From Prauserella salsuginis (GTDB taxonomy: Bacteria; Actinomycetota; Actinomycetes; Mycobacteriales; Pseudonocardiaceae): a stretch of 64,000 bases of DNA. Each line of letters opens with the position of its first letter. Positions within the stretch are counted from its first letter, which is position 1. The stretch lies in contig NZ_JANBBF010000013.1 in NCBI RefSeq assembly GCF_024648885.1, positions 62,001 through 126,000 of the forward strand, read 5' to 3'. The translations under genes were made by a program, and so were the position numbers. The notes beneath the pieces are model-generated. The model did not search any database, was not told the origin of the DNA, and saw only the letters and a program-made list of their open reading frames with translations. Positions 1 to 6,630 of the stretch are shown here, in pieces.

Positions 1-417
1 GCGTTCAACTACAAGGACGGGCCCGTCGCCGACCAGCTGAAGGCCGCTGCGCCGGACGGCGTCGACGTCTACTTCGACAACGTCGGCGGCGAGCACCTCG
101 AAGCGGCCATCGGCTCGATGAACCTCGGTGGGCGGATCGCCATCTGCGGGATGATCTCGCAGTACAACGCGACCGAGCCGCAGCCGGGCCCGCGCAACCT
201 GGTGCAGTTCATCGCCAAGCGGATCACGATGCGCGGCTTCCTGGTGGGCGACCACCTCGACGCGCGCCCGCGGTTCGTCGATGAGGTCGCGCCGCTGGTC
301 GGCGACGGATCGATCGTCTACAGCGAGACCGTCGTCGACGGCATTCGCAGTGCGCCACAGGCGTTCCTCGACCTGCTCGCCGGCTCCAACACGGGCAAGA
401 TGCTCGTCCGCGTGTGA
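1..417 (+). CDS. NADP-dependent oxidoreductase, C-terminal part (cut by window edge)
   Basis: This is the last 138 residues of a medium-chain dehydrogenase/reductase; the gene enters from the left edge in frame 1 and stops with TGA at 415-417. The stretch VDVYFDNVGGEHLEAAI followed by GGRIAICGMISQYN is the cofactor-domain signature of the leukotriene B4 12-hydroxydehydrogenase / CurA-like zinc-free NADPH enone reductases. The C-terminal half of such proteins closes the NADPH site and carries the dimer surface. By family it would be a cytoplasmic NADPH-dependent reductase of alkenal or enone substrates; the true substrate cannot be told from this fragment. It is separated from the toxin-antitoxin pair downstream by an operator-like palindrome. 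Confidence 0.88.
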   Translation, partial: AFNYKDGPVADQLKAAAPDGVDVYFDNVGGEHLEAAIGSMNLGGRIAICGMISQYNATEPQPGPRNLVQFIAKRITMRGFLVGDHLDARPRFVDEVAPLVGDGSIVYSETVVDGIRSAPQAFLDLLAGSNTGKMLVRV

Positions 418-428
418 GACGGTGGTGG

Positions 429-462
429 ATCGGCGCCGAAGTGCATGCATTTCGGCGCCGAT
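429..462. promoter_or_regulatory. 34-bp near-perfect palindrome, candidate operator of the toxin-antitoxin operon
   Basis: The arms ATCGGCGCCGAA (429-440) and TTCGGCGCCGAT (451-462) are exact reverse complements, and the 10-bp centre GTGCATGCAT is palindromic apart from one base pair. Each arm also contains its own 10-bp palindrome TCGGCGCCGA, with centres 22 bp apart, about two helical turns. It ends 17 bp before the antitoxin start. Paired palindromes two turns apart are what one expects for two ribbon-helix-helix antitoxin dimers on one face of the DNA. It could also act as a transcription terminator for the upstream gene. Confidence 0.6.
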
Positions 463-479
463 CTCGGTATGGTCATGTC

Positions 480-719
480 ATGACCACCATCCAGGTCAAA
501 GACGTGCCCGACGAGGTCGCGGACGTGTTCCGCCGTCGAGCGGCCGAGGCGGGGCAGTCGCTGCAGGCGTACATGCGCCAGTACCTCATCGAGGCTGCGC
601 GTGAACGTGCGAAGGCCGACTACGTACGGGCCGTCGAGGAGAACCTCGCCGCCTGTGCGACGCCGGGGGCGACGGCGGGCTCCATCGACGAGGTGCTTCG
701 CGAGGCGCGTGGCGAGTGA
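480..719 (+). CDS. vapB: FitA/VapB-type ribbon-helix-helix antitoxin
   Basis: A 79-residue protein starting MTTIQVKDVPDEVADVFRR. The N-terminal half has the short beta strand plus two helices of ribbon-helix-helix antitoxins (DVPDEVADVFRRRAAEAGQSLQAYMRQYL), which bind their own promoter; the acidic C-terminal half would block the toxin active site. The ATG at 480 is chosen because homology begins there; an upstream in-frame ATG at 414 would run through the palindromic operator. Its stop codon overlaps the toxin start by four bases (GTGA), so the pair is translationally coupled. The family assignment is firm; which PIN-partner subgroup it belongs to is less so. Confidence 0.88.
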   Translation: MTTIQVKDVPDEVADVFRRRAAEAGQSLQAYMRQYLIEAARERAKADYVRAVEENLAACATPGATAGSIDEVLREARGE

Positions 720-1120
720 CCGCGAGTGAGTACGTCGTCGACGCGTCGGCTCTCGTCGCGGCGCTGACGCGGAAGGACGGCGTCGGCGCGGCGTTGCGGA
801 AGTTGCTCGCCGACAGTCGGGTGCATGCGCCGTATCTGATCGACGCCGAGGTCGGTCAGGCACTGCGGGCCCTCGAGCGGCGCGGCGAGATCACCGGGGA
901 CGAGGCGTTGACCGGCCTGCGGGCGTTGCGCGGACTCGTCGACGATCGGTACGACCAGGTGGTCCTATTGGAACAAACCTGGTCACTGCGGCACACGATC
1001 ACGTTCTACGACGGGCTCTACGTCGTGCTCGCGTCCGCGTTGGACATGCCGCTGCTGACGGGTGACATCAGGTTGAGCAGCGCACCCGGACTGAACTGCA
1101 AGGTCGAACTACTCCGCTGA
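716..1120 (+). CDS. vapC: PIN-domain ribonuclease toxin (VapC/FitB type)
   Basis: 134 residues beginning with GTG. The PIN fold is visible: the first catalytic aspartate in YVVDASALVAAL, an acidic residue in YLIDAEVGQAL, and the C-terminal acidic cluster in FYDGLYVVLASALDMPLLTGD. Four acidic residues coordinate Mg or Mn for single-strand RNA cleavage; VapC targets are usually tRNA or 23S rRNA, and the target here is unknown. It is coupled to the antitoxin by a GTGA overlap. Length is typical for the family, with no truncation. It faces the formyltransferase gene convergently across a strong hairpin. Confidence 0.9.
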   Translation: MTASEYVVDASALVAALTRKDGVGAALRKLLADSRVHAPYLIDAEVGQALRALERRGEITGDEALTGLRALRGLVDDRYDQVVLLEQTWSLRHTITFYDGLYVVLASALDMPLLTGDIRLSSAPGLNCKVELLR

Positions 1121-1222
1121 CGGCGACCGGCGCTGCCGGTGACATCCGTCGGCCCGGTCGCCGCGTCCGCCGGGTTCGGTCGCCGAGGAGATCCACCGGT
1201 GCTGCCTCGGCTCGACAGTGGT

Positions 1223-1265
1223 CGCCGCCGGTTCGCGCACTTTTCGGGGGCGCGAACCGGCGGCG
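1223..1265. terminator. 16-bp perfect hairpin, bidirectional terminator
   Basis: CGCCGCCGGTTCGCGC (1223-1238) pairs exactly with GCGCGAACCGGCGGCG (1250-1265) around an 11-nt T- and G-containing loop. It lies between the convergent ends of the toxin gene and the formyltransferase gene, so it can end transcription from both sides. There is no clear U-tract, as is usual for actinobacterial terminators. Confidence 0.75.
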
Positions 1266-1315
1266 CGTCTCGGTGTCCTCGGGGTGTGTTCTCGAGGTGT
1301 CCTTGGGGCGTCACC

Positions 1316-2263
1316 TCACGGGTGCGAGGTCAGGTAGCCGCCCATCTTCGTGAAGAATTCCGTGCCCGCGTATTCCGTGCCGTCCTCGGTGCGCACCCGT
1401 TCGATGCGCAGTCCGTGGTTCCGGCCGAAGCGCGCGTCGGCACCCGCGACGATCGCCACGCCCTTGCCCTCGGGATAGAAGATGCGTCCCGGGGTGCCGC
1501 CGTACTTGCCGTCCGACACGGACGCCTCGATGATGCGGATCCGCTCGCCCTTGTAGTACGTGTAGGCGTTCGGATACGGGTCGGCCAGCGCGCGCACCAG
1601 CCGGTCGAGGTCCGCGGCGGGCCACGTCCAGTCGATGCGGCTGTCCTCGAGTGAACGTTTGTGGAAGAAGCTGGCCTTCGACCGGTCCTGCGGAGTCCAG
1701 TCGGTGCGCCCGCCGGCGATGAACTCCAGCGCCTCGGCCACCAGTGGTTCGATCTTCTCCACCGTGGCGTGGACCAGGTCGATGGCCGTGTCGCGCGGGC
1801 CGACGGTCACGGACTTCTGGCCGACGATCGGGCCAGCGTCGAGCTCCTCGTTCATCATGTGGGCGGTCACGCCGACCTCGGGTTCGCCGTTGATGAGCGC
1901 CCAGATGATGGGGGAGAACCCGGCGTAGGCGGGCAGTAGTGAGTCGTGGATGTTGAGCGTGCCGTGGGTGGGCAGGTTGTAGATCTCCGGCGGCAGCCAG
2001 GTGCGCCAGTTGTTGGCGACGATCAGATCGGGCGCCACCTCACGGAGCTTGTCGACGAGCGCGTCGTCGGGTCGCTGCGCCAGTACCGCCTCGACACCGT
2101 TCTCCCTGGCGAGGTCTTCGACCGAGTCGGCCAGGATCCGTTCGTAGGCATGTTCGGACCTCGGGTGCGTGACGACCATCGCCACCTCCACGTGCTCCGA
2201 ATCGAGCAGCGCACGCAGGGTGCGGTGCCCCCACGTCTGGTAGCCGAACATGACGACCCGCAT
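1316..2263 (-). CDS. Formyltransferase, probably for N-hydroxyornithine in siderophore assembly
   Basis: 315 residues, with the 10-formyltetrahydrofolate transferase fold of methionyl-tRNA formyltransferase. The catalytic stretch NIHDSLLPAYAGFSPI carries the Asn-His-Ser-Leu-Leu-Pro motif, and VTAHMMNEELDAGPIV is the second conserved block. ATG at 2263 has a good GGAGGA ribosome site. The gene is divergent from a siderophore-type N-monooxygenase and carries an iron-box-like site upstream, so it is read here as the enzyme that formylates N5-hydroxyornithine, as CchA does for coelichelin, rather than the housekeeping Fmt. The C-terminal domain (FFTKMGGYLTSHP) lacks any obvious tRNA-binding extension. 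Function in formyl-hydroxamate synthesis is inferred from context. Confidence 0.82.
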   Translation of the reverse strand: MRVVMFGYQTWGHRTLRALLDSEHVEVAMVVTHPRSEHAYERILADSVEDLARENGVEAVLAQRPDDALVDKLREVAPDLIVANNWRTWLPPEIYNLPTHGTLNIHDSLLPAYAGFSPIIWALINGEPEVGVTAHMMNEELDAGPIVGQKSVTVGPRDTAIDLVHATVEKIEPLVAEALEFIAGGRTDWTPQDRSKASFFHKRSLEDSRIDWTWPAADLDRLVRALADPYPNAYTYYKGERIRIIEASVSDGKYGGTPGRIFYPEGKGVAIVAGADARFGRNHGLRIERVRTEDGTEYAGTEFFTKMGGYLTSHP

Positions 2264-2299
2264 CGGTCCTCCGTAACGTCGTGGGCGAAACGCACCCAG

Positions 2300-2318
2300 T
2301 GAAGCAAGGCTTGCCTAA
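2300..2318 (-). promoter_or_regulatory. Iron-box-like site upstream of the formyltransferase
   Basis: Read on the minus strand, TTAGGCAAGCCTTGCTTCA matches the 19-bp IdeR/DmdR box TTAGGTTAGGCTAACCTAA at 12 positions, with the AGG and CCT half-site cores conserved. It sits 37 bases upstream of the formyltransferase start. The match is weak alone; the second, better site next to the divergent monooxygenase makes it plausible. Confidence 0.45.
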
Positions 2319-2383
2319 GCTGACAACCCTTGACGTCGGAGTCGAGGATCACCCTCAAAAGGTCTAACTGAGGCAGCCCTTAG

Positions 2384-2402
2384 TTAGGTTAGGGTAGCCT
2401 CT
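2384..2402 (+). promoter_or_regulatory. Iron box (IdeR/DmdR operator) of the monooxygenase gene
   Basis: TTAGGTTAGGGTAGCCTCT matches the 19-bp consensus at 15 positions. It also contains a -10-like TAGGGT (2390-2395), so a bound repressor would cover the promoter. The gene starts at 2431. Iron repression of siderophore genes through such boxes is established for IdeR and DmdR; binding here is inferred. Confidence 0.75.
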
Positions 2403-2430
2403 GTCTGGCTGTCTCGGCGATAGGACTGGT

Positions 2431-3747
2431 ATGACTCAGGGGCTCGCAGGCGATGTACCGGTGTACGACCTCGTCGGCGTGGGTTTCGGGCCGTCGAATC
2501 TGGCCCTCGCCATCGCGGTCGCCGAGTACAACGAGGACGCGGCCGAGCCCGTCACGGCACAGTTCCTCGAACAGCAGGCCTCGTTCGGCTGGCACCGCGG
2601 CATGCTCATCGATGACGCAACCATGCAGGTGTCGTTCCTCAAGGACCTCGCGACGCTACGGAATCCGACGAGCCGCTTCAGCTTTCTGTCCTATCTGCAC
2701 GACCGCGGGCGGCTGGTCGAGTTCGTCAACCACAAGACGCTGTTCCCGCTACGGGCCGAGTTCCACGACTACTTCGGATGGTCGGCCGCGCAGGTCGGCG
2801 ACATGGTCTCGTACGGCACCCGGGTCGCCGGGATCGAGCCGGTGTTCGACGGCGACGAGATCGGTTGCGTCGATGTGCGCACCTCCTCCGGAGCGGTGTA
2901 CCGAGCGCGGAACGTCGTGCTCGCGACCGGATTGCGGCCGCGGATACCGGACGGCGCCGAGCTGTCCGATCGCGTCTGGCACAACAGCGAACTGCTGCAG
3001 CGCGTGCCGTCCGTGCCGGGCGACGCGCGGCGGTTCGTCGTCGTCGGCGCGGGGCAGAGTGCGGCGGAGGTGACGGCGCACCTGCACTCGACGTTCCCGG
3101 ACGCCGAGGTGTGCGCGGTGTTCTCCCGCTTCGGCTACAGCCCCTCCGATGACAGCCCGCTCGCCAACCGGATCTTCGACCCGGCATCGGTCGACGAGTT
3201 CTTCGGCGCGCCCCAGGATGTCAAGGACCGCCTGATGGACTATCACGCCAACACGAACTACTCCGTCGTCGATCTGGAACTCATCGAGGACCTGTACCGG
3301 CGGCTGTATCGCGAACGGGTGCTCGGGCAGGAGCGGTTGCGCTTCTTTCACGCCTCCCGCGCGACCGACGTGGTCGAGACCGCCGACGGTGTCCGGACGA
3401 CGGTCGAATCGCTCAGCAACGGGGAGAAATCGGTACTCGACGCCGACGTGGTTGTGTACGCCACCGGATACCTGCCCGCCGACGTCGACGCCCAGCTGGA
3501 CGGGCTCGCCTCGCACGTCACGCGTGATCCGGCGGGCAGGCCGCGGATCGAACGCGACTACCGGGTGCACGGCGGTGCCGCCCTGTCGGCCGGCGTGTAC
3601 CTGCAGGGCGGCGCCACCGAGCACACCCACGGCATCACGTCGTCACTGCTGTCGAACAACGCGATCCGTTCCGGTGAGATCCTCGACTCCGTCCTGCAGC
3701 GACGCAGCTCCCGGGTGACGGCCGAGTTCGCCGTCAGCGGGTCGTGA
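2431..3747 (+). CDS. L-ornithine/lysine N-monooxygenase of siderophore biosynthesis
   Basis: 438 residues. Visible blocks in order are the FAD motif GVGFGPSNLALA near the N terminus, the substrate and FAD stretch SFLKDLATLRNPTSRFSFLSYL, the NADPH motif VVGAGQSAAEV mid-protein, NTNYSVVD before the second half, and the C-terminal YLQGGATEHTHGI. This is the PvdA/SidA/IucD family, which hydroxylates the side-chain amine of ornithine or lysine using FAD, NADPH and oxygen. Together with the divergent formyltransferase it would yield N5-formyl-N5-hydroxyornithine, the iron-binding unit of several actinobacterial peptide siderophores. Ornithine rather than lysine is preferred from family resemblance, not proven. 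Start ATG at 2431 has only a weak AGGA site. Confidence 0.93.
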   Translation: MTQGLAGDVPVYDLVGVGFGPSNLALAIAVAEYNEDAAEPVTAQFLEQQASFGWHRGMLIDDATMQVSFLKDLATLRNPTSRFSFLSYLHDRGRLVEFVNHKTLFPLRAEFHDYFGWSAAQVGDMVSYGTRVAGIEPVFDGDEIGCVDVRTSSGAVYRARNVVLATGLRPRIPDGAELSDRVWHNSELLQRVPSVPGDARRFVVVGAGQSAAEVTAHLHSTFPDAEVCAVFSRFGYSPSDDSPLANRIFDPASVDEFFGAPQDVKDRLMDYHANTNYSVVDLELIEDLYRRLYRERVLGQERLRFFHASRATDVVETADGVRTTVESLSNGEKSVLDADVVVYATGYLPADVDAQLDGLASHVTRDPAGRPRIERDYRVHGGAALSAGVYLQGGATEHTHGITSSLLSNNAIRSGEILDSVLQRRSSRVTAEFAVSGS

Positions 3748-3835
3748 CGAACACGGACATGGCCGAGGACGATCTCCGGACCATCCCCCGGAAAGCGGTC
3801 CCTGCACAGTGGACAACGGACATGAGGAGTGAGCG

Positions 3836-4027
3836 ATGAATCCGTTCGAGGACAACGAAGGCCGGTTCTACGTGCTCGTCAACGACGAGGACCAGCACTC
3901 GCTGTGGCCGTCGTTCGTGGACGTTCCCGCGGGCTGGCGCATGGTGTTCGGTGAGGACACCCGCGAGGCCTGCCTGCGCTACGTCGACGCCGAGTGGACC
4001 GATCTTCGCCCCTCGAGTATCCGTTAG
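3836..4027 (+). CDS. MbtH-like protein, NRPS adenylation partner
   Basis: A complete 63-residue MbtH family protein (NPFED start, [16 protein letters not shown] centre, [11 protein letters not shown] end) with the three conserved tryptophans. These small proteins bind NRPS adenylation domains and are needed for their folding or activity. It is preceded by GAGGAG and lies about 90 bp after the monooxygenase, so the two may be co-transcribed. No NRPS gene lies in the window, so its partner must be encoded elsewhere or lie outside the left edge. It ends 4 bp into the convergent exporter gene. Confidence 0.95.
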   Translation: MNPFEDNEGRFYVLVNDEDQHSLWPSFVDVPAGWRMVFGEDTREACLRYVDAEWTDLRPSSIR

Positions 4028-4338
4028 CTCACGGCCTTCAAGCCGACGACGCAGCCGATGATGCCGACGAGGAACAGCACCTTCAGCGGGGACACCACTT
4101 CGTCCCCGGTGGCCATGGCGTAGACCACGGTGCCCACGGCGCCGATCGCCACCCACACGGCGTAGGAGGTTCCGGTCGGCAGGTCGCGCATCGCGTACGC
4201 CAGCCCGGCCATGCTCACCACGAGAGCGGCGAGGAACACCATCGACGGCCCCAGCCGCGTGAACCCCGCGGTCTTCCCCAGTGCGGTCGCCCAGACGGCC
4301 TCGAACAGCCCCGACACGATCAGGATCAGCCACGACAT
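4024..4338 (-). CDS. gdx: SMR-family guanidinium exporter (Gdx/SugE type)
   Basis: 104 residues with four membrane helices and the membrane glutamate near residue 13 in [13 protein letters not shown], the proton and substrate site of small multidrug resistance transporters. Sequence alone fits both multidrug and guanidinium subtypes. The guanidine-III riboswitch directly in front decides the matter in favour of a guanidinium/proton antiporter. It would act as an antiparallel dimer in the cytoplasmic membrane. Its stop overlaps the convergent mbtH-like gene by 4 bp. The ribosome site GGAAGGGA lies between the aptamer and the ATG. Confidence 0.92.
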   Translation of the reverse strand: MSWLILIVSGLFEAVWATALGKTAGFTRLGPSMVFLAALVVSMAGLAYAMRDLPTGTSYAVWVAIGAVGTVVYAMATGDEVVSPLKVLFLVGIIGCVVGLKAVS

Positions 4339-4354
4339 GACAGGTCCCTTCCGA

Positions 4355-4397
4355 CGGCCGTCTTGTCGCGTTTCCGGGTACGGCTCCCTCGTCCGGG
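4355..4397 (-). promoter_or_regulatory. Guanidine-III riboswitch
   Basis: The minus strand reads CCGGACGAGG, then 3 nt, CCGTACCCGG, then 7 nt, ACAAGACGGC. This follows block by block the known Thermobifida fusca guanidine-III aptamer, an H-type pseudoknot. The aptamer ends about 16 nt before the ATG of the SMR exporter, with the GGAAGGGA ribosome site immediately 3' of it, so ligand binding can control ribosome access directly. The class is established to sense guanidinium and to precede exporter genes; the match here was made by eye. Confidence 0.9.
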
Positions 4398-4425
4398 AAC
4401 CCTGATTCGGGTCCTACGACAGGTT

Positions 4426-5076
4426 TTACACGCTCAGCGCCGTGATGGCAGCGAGCCCGATCACCATGGTGCTCGACACCACAGCCGTCAGCAGCCGTCC
4501 CCGCGGGCCCGAGACGACGCGGCCCAGGGCCGAGCCCGCGAACGCCAGCGCCAGCTGCCAGCTCGCCGACGCCGCGAACGCCGCGGCGACGAACACCGCC
4601 GACGCCACCGGCCCAGCCGGACCCGCGCGGTCGATACCGGCGCCGTCGCCGAGGACGAGCGCGGCGAAGTAGGTGAGCGTGGTCGGGTTCAGGCACGTGA
4701 TCGCCAACAACACGGCGTAGGCGCGTCCGGGAGTGGCGGGTGTCCCGCGTGCCGGCGACGTGATCCGCCCACGGGTGCGCTGCCGGTGTTCGATGATCGC
4801 CGAGCCTGCGATTGTCACGGCGATCGCCACCAGCACCGCCGCGGACGTCCACCGCAGCGGCGTCGCCACGGGTTCGAGGACGGCGGCCACGGCGCGACCG
4901 CCCACCACCGCCAGCAGCGCGTATCCACCGTCCGCGGTGGCCACCCCGAGGGCCGCGCCCACGGCGACGCTCCTCCGGGTGCGAGCCGCCAGCGTGACCA
5001 GGTACGCGCCGACCGCGCCGACGGGGATCGCGATGCCGTATCCGGCGACGAGCCCTGCCAGCAGCGCCCCGGTCAC
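4426..5076 (-). CDS. LysE/ArgO-type amino-acid exporter
   Basis: About 216 residues and six membrane segments: GLVAGYGIAIPVGAVGAYLV at the start, the typical LNPTTLTYFAALVLG block in the middle, and a hydrophobic C terminus. The N-terminal glycine/proline-rich helix and the asparagine-proline in LNP are LysE family hallmarks. These proteins export basic or other amino acids and small metabolites; the substrate is unknown. GTG at 5076 is taken as start because homology begins there, with GGGAGG 15 nt upstream (a long spacing), so the start is uncertain. The reading frame stays open upstream through repeat-derived sequence that is unlikely to be translated. Confidence 0.75.
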   Translation of the reverse strand: MTGALLAGLVAGYGIAIPVGAVGAYLVTLAARTRRSVAVGAALGVATADGGYALLAVVGGRAVAAVLEPVATPLRWTSAAVLVAIAVTIAGSAIIEHRQRTRGRITSPARGTPATPGRAYAVLLAITCLNPTTLTYFAALVLGDGAGIDRAGPAGPVASAVFVAAAFAASASWQLALAFAGSALGRVVSGPRGRLLTAVVSSTMVIGLAAITALSV

Positions 5077-5299
5077 GGCTGCGCGGTGGTCGACCTCCCG
5101 ATGCCGCTCGGCTGCTGTCGCTGCACCGTGACGCCGACGACAGCAGGTACGCCGACGACGGGTGCGCGGGTGGCCGAGGTGGCGTCGAGCGCGGTGCGCG
5201 GGCAGGTCATGTGCACACCCTGCGGGTGTGCTGCCAACCGGGGCAACGGATTTTCGCGTCCGCGCCGGATGCGCCGAGCGAAGAACAGGGGCCGGAAGG

Positions 5300-5464
5300 C
5301 GCAACACGGCCCCGTCAACAACGTGGCCCCATCAACACAGCCGCGCGGCAGGGCGTCGGTGAGGGGTCGTGGTCGGGCGACGGGAGGGCGCAACACGGCC
5401 CCTGGAGAACGCAACACGGCCCCTGGGAAACGCAACACGGCTCCCGGAGAACGCAACACGGGGC
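5300..5464 (+). repeat. Composite repeat: head module plus 21-bp tail units
   Basis: Within the 438-bp gap before the permease operon. A first GCAACACGG unit at 5300 is followed by the head module (GCGCGGCAGGGCGTCGGTGA at 5344-5363, then GGGGTCGTGGTCGGGCGACG) and at 5390-5464 by three to four 21-bp units of the type GCAACACGGCCCCTGGAGAA. The same head-plus-tail arrangement recurs across the window. The rest of the gap (5077-5299) shows no gene. Confidence 0.85.
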
Positions 5465-5496
5465 GTGGGGAGGCACACGTCGAGGTGAGTCACTCG

Positions 5497-5515
5497 ATTG
5501 GTTAGCCTCACCTTA
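5497..5515 (+). promoter_or_regulatory. Iron box overlapping the permease start codon, with leaderless promoter
   Basis: ATTGGTTAGCCTCACCTTA matches the reverse-complement IdeR/DmdR consensus TTAGGTTAGCCTAACCTAA at 15 of 19 positions. Its last base is the first base of the ATG at 5515. Inside it lies TAGCCT (5503-5508), a -10-like TANNNT with 6 nt to the ATG, as expected for a leaderless mRNA. Repressor on this site would cover promoter and start together. Confidence 0.75.
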
Positions 5516-6630
5516 TGCCGTCGACCGCCGGGACCGAAGCCGAGCCCGGACCCCGAGCCCAGTCCGGGCCGTCCGCCACGAGCGGGACCGCCACGGACAC
5601 CGGGTCCGTCACGGCGACCGGTGTCACCACGCGGGGGACCGTGGCGCGGGGCGCCGGGCTCCTGGTGGCCGCGGGCGCGTTGCTGTTCCTGGCGCTGGCG
5701 AGCGTGTGGTTCGGGTCGAAAGGGATTCCGCTGCTGCAGACCTGGGACCTGCTGTGGCACAGCGACGGCTCCGACGCGGCCGTGGTCATCCACGAGTACC
5801 GCATCCCGCGCACGATCCTCGCCGTGCTCGTCGGCGCGAGTCTCGGCCTCGCGGGCGCGCTCATGCAGGCGCTCACCCGCAACCCGCTCGCCGATCCCGG
5901 GCTGCTCGGCATCACGATGGGCGCCTCGACCGGTGTCGCGCTGGCGCTCACCTACCTGGGCATCACGACCGTGCTCGGCTACGTGTGGCTGGCGTTCGCC
6001 GGGGCAGCCGTCGCCAGTGTGGTCGTCTACGCGCTCGGCAGCGCGGGTTCGCGTAGCGCCACCCCCGAACGTCTCGTCGTCGCGGGTGCAGCCGTCACCG
6101 CGGTGCTGTTCGCCGTCAACAGCGGCCTCATGCTCACCGCGCCGGATGCGTTCGAAGAGTTCCGGCGTTGGCAGGTCGGCTCGTTGTCCGGCCGCTACTA
6201 CGACGTGCTGCTGCCGGTCCTGCCGTTCATGGCCGTCGGCATCGTGGCGGCGCTGCTGCTGATGCGCCCGCTCAACGCACTCGCCATGGGTGACGACCTC
6301 GGCCGCGCACTGGGCGCCCACCCCGACCGCATCCGCATCGCCGGAGCCGTCGCCATCACGTTGCTGTGCGGCGCGGCGACGGCCGCCGTCGGGCCGATCG
6401 GGTTCGTGGGACTGGCCGTCCCGCACGTCGCCCGGTTCCTCGCCGGACCCGACCAGCGCTGGGTGCTGCCGTACTCGCTCGTGCTGGCGCCCACGTTGCT
6501 CGTCGGCGCCGACCTCGTGGGCCGAGTCATCGCACCGCCCGCGGAGATCCAGGTCGGCATCGTCACGGCGGTGGTCGGTGTGCCGGTGTTCCTCGCGCTG
6601 TGCCGCAAACGAAAGCTGGCAGCCCTGTGA
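5515..6630 (+). CDS. FecCD-family iron-siderophore ABC permease
   Basis: 371 residues. After a 45-residue Ser/Thr/Gly-rich cytoplasmic tail come about nine to ten membrane helices with the FecCD signatures RIPRTILAVLVGASLGLAGALMQ and NPLADPGLLGI, and near the C terminus GPIGFVGLAVPHVARFLAG, the coupling-helix region that touches the ATPase. It forms half of the membrane channel for ferric-siderophore import, driven by a substrate-binding lipoprotein that is not encoded in the window. Start ATG at 5515 fits a leaderless promoter. The stop overlaps the next permease by GTGA. Confidence 0.93.
   Translation: MPSTAGTEAEPGPRAQSGPSATSGTATDTGSVTATGVTTRGTVARGAGLLVAAGALLFLALASVWFGSKGIPLLQTWDLLWHSDGSDAAVVIHEYRIPRTILAVLVGASLGLAGALMQALTRNPLADPGLLGITMGASTGVALALTYLGITTVLGYVWLAFAGAAVASVVVYALGSAGSRSATPERLVVAGAAVTAVLFAVNSGLMLTAPDAFEEFRRWQVGSLSGRYYDVLLPVLPFMAVGIVAALLLMRPLNALAMGDDLGRALGAHPDRIRIAGAVAITLLCGAATAAVGPIGFVGLAVPHVARFLAGPDQRWVLPYSLVLAPTLLVGADLVGRVIAPPAEIQVGIVTAVVGVPVFLALCRKRKLAAL

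Noticed and set aside
4355-4397. mini-ykkC (guanidine-II) element
   Set aside because: A single ACGA loop is visible but not the two required hairpins with ACGR loops; the guanidine-III blocks match far better.
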